Positions 7,007-9,673 of a stretch of 9,673 nt of DNA are shown in pieces. Each line of letters starts with the position of its first letter. The stretch's first letter is position 1. Origin of the DNA: Ferrithrix thermotolerans DSM 19514. Lineage in GTDB: Bacteria > Actinomycetota > Acidimicrobiia > Acidimicrobiales > Ilumatobacteraceae. The DNA is taken from NCBI GenBank assembly GCA_945878705.1, contig CAMCUE010000028.1:1-9673 (forward strand). The letters run 5' to 3'. The position numbers and the translations under genes were made by a program. The notes beneath the pieces are model-generated. The model did no database searches, was not told where the DNA came from, and saw nothing but the letters and a program-made list of their open reading frames with translations.

Positions 7007-7020
7007 TGTAAATCATTACA
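7007..7020. promoter_or_regulatory. Candidate operator: TGTAA-ATCA-TTACA inverted repeat
   Basis: A perfect 5-base inverted repeat with a 4-base spacer sits near the middle of the potA-ald spacer. Its half-site length and spacing resemble operators of dimeric helix-turn-helix regulators such as the CRP/FNR class. Lrp/AsnC-type regulators are known to control ald in other actinobacteria. It also overlaps a possible minus-strand -10 (TACAAT). The short arms in an AT-rich region mean chance occurrence is quite possible, and no regulator gene lies in the window. Confidence 0.35.
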
Positions 7021-7075
7021 TATTTATCTTCCTACTCCCGAATCCGAACTTAAATTGGAGTAGACATATATATAC

Positions 7076-8209
7076 GTGGATAAGCCAAATATTAAGACTT
7101 TAGGTGTGCCTAAAGAGACCAAAACATCTGAGGGCCGAGTCGCTATTACCCCAGACGGTGTTCGCGAGTTTGAGCGAATGGGGATTGAAGCTTTTATTGA
7201 GACTGGCGCAGGTCTTGGTGCATCAATTCAAGATTCACACTTTGTCGCTGCCGGGGCGACAATTGTGCCAAGCGCTGCAGACGCCTGGTCGCAACAAATG
7301 GTGATCAAAGTCAAAGAGCCAACCACACAAGAGTTTCAATTTTTGCGCCCCGACTTGACGCTGTTTACATATTTGCATCTAGCCGCCTACCCAAAAGTTG
7401 CAGAGGCTTTGTTGAAAAATAAGACGACTTCAATTGCCTACGAAACAGTGCAGCAAGATGATTTGTCTTTGCCGTTGCTCGCACCAATGAGCGAAATTGC
7501 AGGCCGAATCGCAACGCAAGTCGGCGCTTTCTATTTACAACGACCCAACGGTGGACGAGGTGTATTGATGGGCGGTGCACCAGGAGTTCGTCCGGCCAAA
7601 GTTGTCGTTATTGGTGCTGGAAATGTTGGATGGAATTCAGCATGGATCGCAGGCGGAATGGAAGCCGAAGTTTTATTACTCGATAAAGACTTGGACCGAT
7701 TGCGACTGCTCGATCAAATCATCCGCTCTCGAATTACAACTGTCGCCTCAAATCGTGGTGCAATTGAGCGATGCGTCGCCGAAGCTGATTTACTAATTGG
7801 TGCAGTGCTGGTTGCTGGCGCACGCGCGCCAGTTTTGGTCTCACAAGAAATGGTCAAGTCAATGAAGACCGGCGCAGTCATTGTTGATGTTGCAGTCGAT
7901 CAAGGTGGATGCATTGAAACAATTCACGAGACTACACATAAAGAACCCGTGTACGAACAACATGGTGTTTTGCACTATGCCGTTGGCAATATGCCGGGTG
8001 CGGTTCCACACACAAGTACTTATGCCCTCACTAATGCAACCCTGCCGTTTCTAATTGATGTTGCAAAGTACGGAACTCGTGTTGCCGCACAACGCGACGG
8101 CGCTCTAAAACTTGGAGTAAACACTGTTGACGGACAAATTACAAATGATGCTGCGGCAAAAGCACTCGGATTAGTGGCTGTTGATCCGCTATCTGTTTTA
8201 GCTGGCTAG
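7076..8209 (+). CDS. ald: Alanine dehydrogenase (NAD-dependent)
   Basis: This cytoplasmic enzyme catalyses reversible oxidative deamination of L-alanine to pyruvate and ammonia with NAD. The 377-residue length fits the family (about 371). The N-terminal catalytic domain has LGVPKETKTSEGRVAITPDG at 9-28, with substrate-binding R21. The KVKEP loop at 78-82 and H101 in TYLHLAA supply the catalytic lysine and histidine. The Rossmann NAD site is VVVIGAGNVG at 176-185. DVAVDQGG at 271-278 carries the conserved active-site aspartate. NMPGAVPHTST at 305-315 is a strong Ald hallmark. The start is GTG. GGAG at 7057-7060 lies 15 bases upstream, longer than ideal, so translation may be weak or leaderless. 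Six residues precede the usual beginning of Ald. It is divergent from potA, suggesting joint control, and no AldR-type regulator is adjacent. Confidence 0.96.
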   Translation: MDKPNIKTLGVPKETKTSEGRVAITPDGVREFERMGIEAFIETGAGLGASIQDSHFVAAGATIVPSAADAWSQQMVIKVKEPTTQEFQFLRPDLTLFTYLHLAAYPKVAEALLKNKTTSIAYETVQQDDLSLPLLAPMSEIAGRIATQVGAFYLQRPNGGRGVLMGGAPGVRPAKVVVIGAGNVGWNSAWIAGGMEAEVLLLDKDLDRLRLLDQIIRSRITTVASNRGAIERCVAEADLLIGAVLVAGARAPVLVSQEMVKSMKTGAVIVDVAVDQGGCIETIHETTHKEPVYEQHGVLHYAVGNMPGAVPHTSTYALTNATLPFLIDVAKYGTRVAAQRDGALKLGVNTVDGQITNDAAAKALGLVAVDPLSVLAG

Positions 8210-8232
8210 CAAATCATCTCAGCAATAATTAT

Positions 8233-8415
8233 CTAGTCGCAGCAACTGTCGCGCCAACCACAATTGCCACATTTAAAATGTGCGTGCTCAGCATGTAGTG
8301 ATGAACCACAGTGCGGACATTCAGAAAAAATTGCGTGACGTGTGCGACACGAGTCGGCATCTAGTTGCCCAGTAACAGATAAATTTTTCGCCACATCCCG
8401 ATCAGTAACAGCCAT
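8233..8415 (-). CDS. Small zinc-ribbon protein
   Basis: This 60-residue protein is built round a zinc ribbon: CPHC at 33-36 and CGNC at 49-52 form two Cys knuckles separated by H-A-E-H-A-H-F-K. It ends G-W-R-D-S-C-C-D with two more cysteines (58, 59). I recall small bacterial proteins with a similar HAH(F/Y)-x-C-x-x-CGWRDSCC ending, which argues that this is a real gene; that is from memory, not a search. The first 30 residues are polar and look unstructured. The gene is convergent with ald (23 bases between stops) and divergent from the MFS gene (37 bases between starts). No Shine-Dalgarno site precedes the ATG, so it may be leaderless. The role is unknown; it could bind nucleic acid or protein, or act as a metal site. 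Confidence 0.75.
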   Translation of the reverse strand: MAVTDRDVAKNLSVTGQLDADSCRTRHAIFSECPHCGSSLHAEHAHFKCGNCGWRDSCCD

Positions 8416-8452
8416 ATAACAATTATTGCACTAGCGTTTACTCAGTTCGCGC
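8416..8452. promoter_or_regulatory. Short divergent spacer between the zinc-ribbon and MFS genes
   Basis: Only 37 AT-rich bases separate the two starts, so the promoters must overlap each other or extend into the genes. A small dyad CAAT-T-ATTG lies at 8420-8428, too short to call an operator alone. Neither start has a visible ribosome binding site, consistent with leaderless transcripts, which are common in actinobacteria. Confidence 0.3.
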
Positions 8453-9673
8453 ATGACTGATACAACTGATTCTTCAACACCAATAAGCCGAAAAAGCAAC
8501 CCGCACAAAACTGGCAGTGCCCGAGCGGCACTTCATGTTCGAGATTTTCGTCGAATTTGGTTCGGTTCGTTTGCATCAAACATTGGCACATGGATTCAAA
8601 ATGTGGTTTTACCCGTTTATATCTATTCACGAACCGGACGAGCTTCATTTGTCGCGCTATTGATTTTCGCACAATTAGGGCCGATCCTGTTGTTGTCGAT
8701 ACCGGGTGGCGTGATTGCCGATCGAGTTGATCGCAAAAAGTTTTTGATTTCGATGCAGGCAGTACAACTTTGTTGCTCACTTTTGCTCGCACTATTCGCT
8801 GCCAACAACTCGCCTATCTGGATGCTATTTCTTGCTCAACTCGGCGTCGGCGTCGGAAATGCTTTGAATATTCCAGCTTGGTCAACAATGCTGACATCTC
8901 TTGTGCCGCCTAGTGACCTTGCAGGGGCGATTTCATTGAATTCAACAGTAGTGAACGGTTCTCGAGTTGTCGGGCCAATTATCGTTGCGGTTCTTTCGCA
9001 ATGGCATGTCACGACATCTGAATTCTTTGCAATCAATGCGGTCACATATCTATTTGTAATTTTTGCACTTTTGAGTGTTGATGTACCTGAAATCATTCGT
9101 GACACCACAACTGGTTGGCGAAGATTTACTTTTGCATTTCGAATTGCTCGCGAAAGAGTTGTCGTATCAAGACTTGTATTGACTTTGGCTTCATTTTCAT
9201 TATTGTCATTGCCATATGTCGGACTCTTCCCCGCAGTCGCAGAACTCAATTTCGGTATTTCGCCACAAAGCAGCACCTACCAATGGCTTTACGCCACATG
9301 GGGGCTGGGCGCCTGCCTAGGTGGTCTAAGCGTCTCAACATTATTTGTAGATGTTGATAATCGAAAACTAATTCGACAAGGTTTCGCCGGTTTCGCTGTC
9401 AGCATGATGGCGTTTGCACTTGCCCCAAGTGTGCTCCTCGCATTCTTTGCAGTATTTTTTCTTGGTGCGGCATACTTTTTTACAACCACATCAATGCAAA
9501 CAGTCCTTGCCTCTGGTCTCACGCCAGAAATTCGCGCAAGAGTGATGGCACTTTGGTTTATGGCCTTCGGCGGCACTGTCCCAATTGGCAATTTAATTTT
9601 CGGGCCACTTATTGATCGTTACGGTTCGCAGTGGTTACTAATTTTGGGTTCGCTTTGGGCAATCGTGTTGTGG
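8453..9673 (+). CDS. MFS transporter, MFS_3/EntS-like efflux family, 3'-truncated by the window
   Basis: An open frame runs from the ATG at 8453 to the last base with no stop: 407 codons, nearly a whole MFS protein. After a polar N-terminus, FRRIWFGSFASNIGTWIQ at 32-49 starts helix 1 in the way typical of the MFS_3/enterobactin-exporter-like group. Motif A between helices 2 and 3 is GGVIADRVDRKKF at 85-97. G-N-A-L-N-I-P-A-W (135-143) and the region LVPPSDLAGAISLNS (150-164) followed by RVVGP (171-175) are also family-like. I count ten to eleven hydrophobic segments before the edge, with a second-half repeat of the GPLIDRYG loop at 384-391. Relatives export siderophores, drugs or other small molecules by proton antiport; the substrate cannot be told. 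An in-frame stop at 8432-8434 makes this ATG the natural start. Several antisense open frames overlie the gene and are shadows. Confidence 0.93.
   Translation, partial: MTDTTDSSTPISRKSNPHKTGSARAALHVRDFRRIWFGSFASNIGTWIQNVVLPVYIYSRTGRASFVALLIFAQLGPILLLSIPGGVIADRVDRKKFLISMQAVQLCCSLLLALFAANNSPIWMLFLAQLGVGVGNALNIPAWSTMLTSLVPPSDLAGAISLNSTVVNGSRVVGPIIVAVLSQWHVTTSEFFAINAVTYLFVIFALLSVDVPEIIRDTTTGWRRFTFAFRIARERVVVSRLVLTLASFSLLSLPYVGLFPAVAELNFGISPQSSTYQWLYATWGLGACLGGLSVSTLFVDVDNRKLIRQGFAGFAVSMMAFALAPSVLLAFFAVFFLGAAYFFTTTSMQTVLASGLTPEIRARVMALWFMAFGGTVPIGNLIFGPLIDRYGSQWLLILGSLWAIVLW

Larger units (their letters stand above)
6967..7075. promoter_or_regulatory. Divergent promoter region between potA and ald
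   Basis: This 109-base AT-rich spacer separates the leftward pot operon from rightward ald and must hold both promoters if each is transcribed from here. I see TTGATA at 6992-6997 as a possible plus-strand -35 element, and TACAAT on the minus strand (about 7007-7012) as a possible -10 for pot. Neither has a convincing partner element at standard spacing, so exact promoters are not assigned. Confidence 0.5.

Noticed and set aside
8210..8232. Terminator between the ald and zinc-ribbon stops
   Set aside because: Only a short GCTAGC palindrome at the ald stop is visible, with no stable stem or T-run.
8836..9276. 146-codon minus-strand frame, with others at 8442-8792 and 9289-9591
   Set aside because: These sit opposite a continuous 407-codon MFS frame with motif A and regular hydrophobic segments; their own translations show no domain.

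Overview
The window looks like chromosomal DNA from an actinobacterium, most likely a low-GC, compact-genome member of the Acidimicrobiia or a similar aquatic lineage. The clues are a DUF3499-type protein (a family I know essentially from Actinobacteria), a Tat-exported lipoprotein with an actinobacterial style of lipobox, and non-ATG starts. The base composition looks balanced to AT-leaning by eye, which is low for the phylum. Gaps between genes are 6 to 109 bases. I see no insertion sequence, phage gene, tRNA, rRNA or CRISPR array, and no stretch over 300 bases lacks a gene.

Layout. (1) At the left edge is the 3' part of rlmN (+), a 23S rRNA/tRNA adenine-C2 methyltransferase. Its end overlaps a convergent SRPBCC-fold gene by 26 bases. 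(2) From about 6966 down to 786, six genes run leftward in close order: potA, potD, a fused potB-potC permease, a membrane-anchored J-domain protein, a DUF3499 zinc-site protein and the SRPBCC protein. (3) To the right are alanine dehydrogenase ald (+), a 60-residue zinc-ribbon protein (-), and an MFS exporter (+) that runs off the right edge and is still open at base 9673.

How they work together. PotA (ATPase), PotD (Tat-exported lipoprotein receptor) and PotBC (both permease halves in one chain) form a complete polyamine-type ABC importer. The operon faces away from ald across a 109-base spacer that holds a TGTAA-N4-TTACA dyad, a candidate shared operator. Ald interconverts alanine with pyruvate plus ammonia, so the divergent pair is consistent with scavenging of nitrogen-rich organic compounds. 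That physiological link is inference.

Most notable points: the J-domain gene appears to start at a rare AUU codon, because conserved helix I residues lie upstream of the first conventional start; the permease halves are fused, and the PotC half carries about 60 extra residues with two predicted extra membrane helices; and PotD lacks one of the acidic ligand-contact residues of E. coli PotD and has six extra cysteines. I found no convincing wholly new multi-gene system. The rest is ordinary core and transport metabolism.
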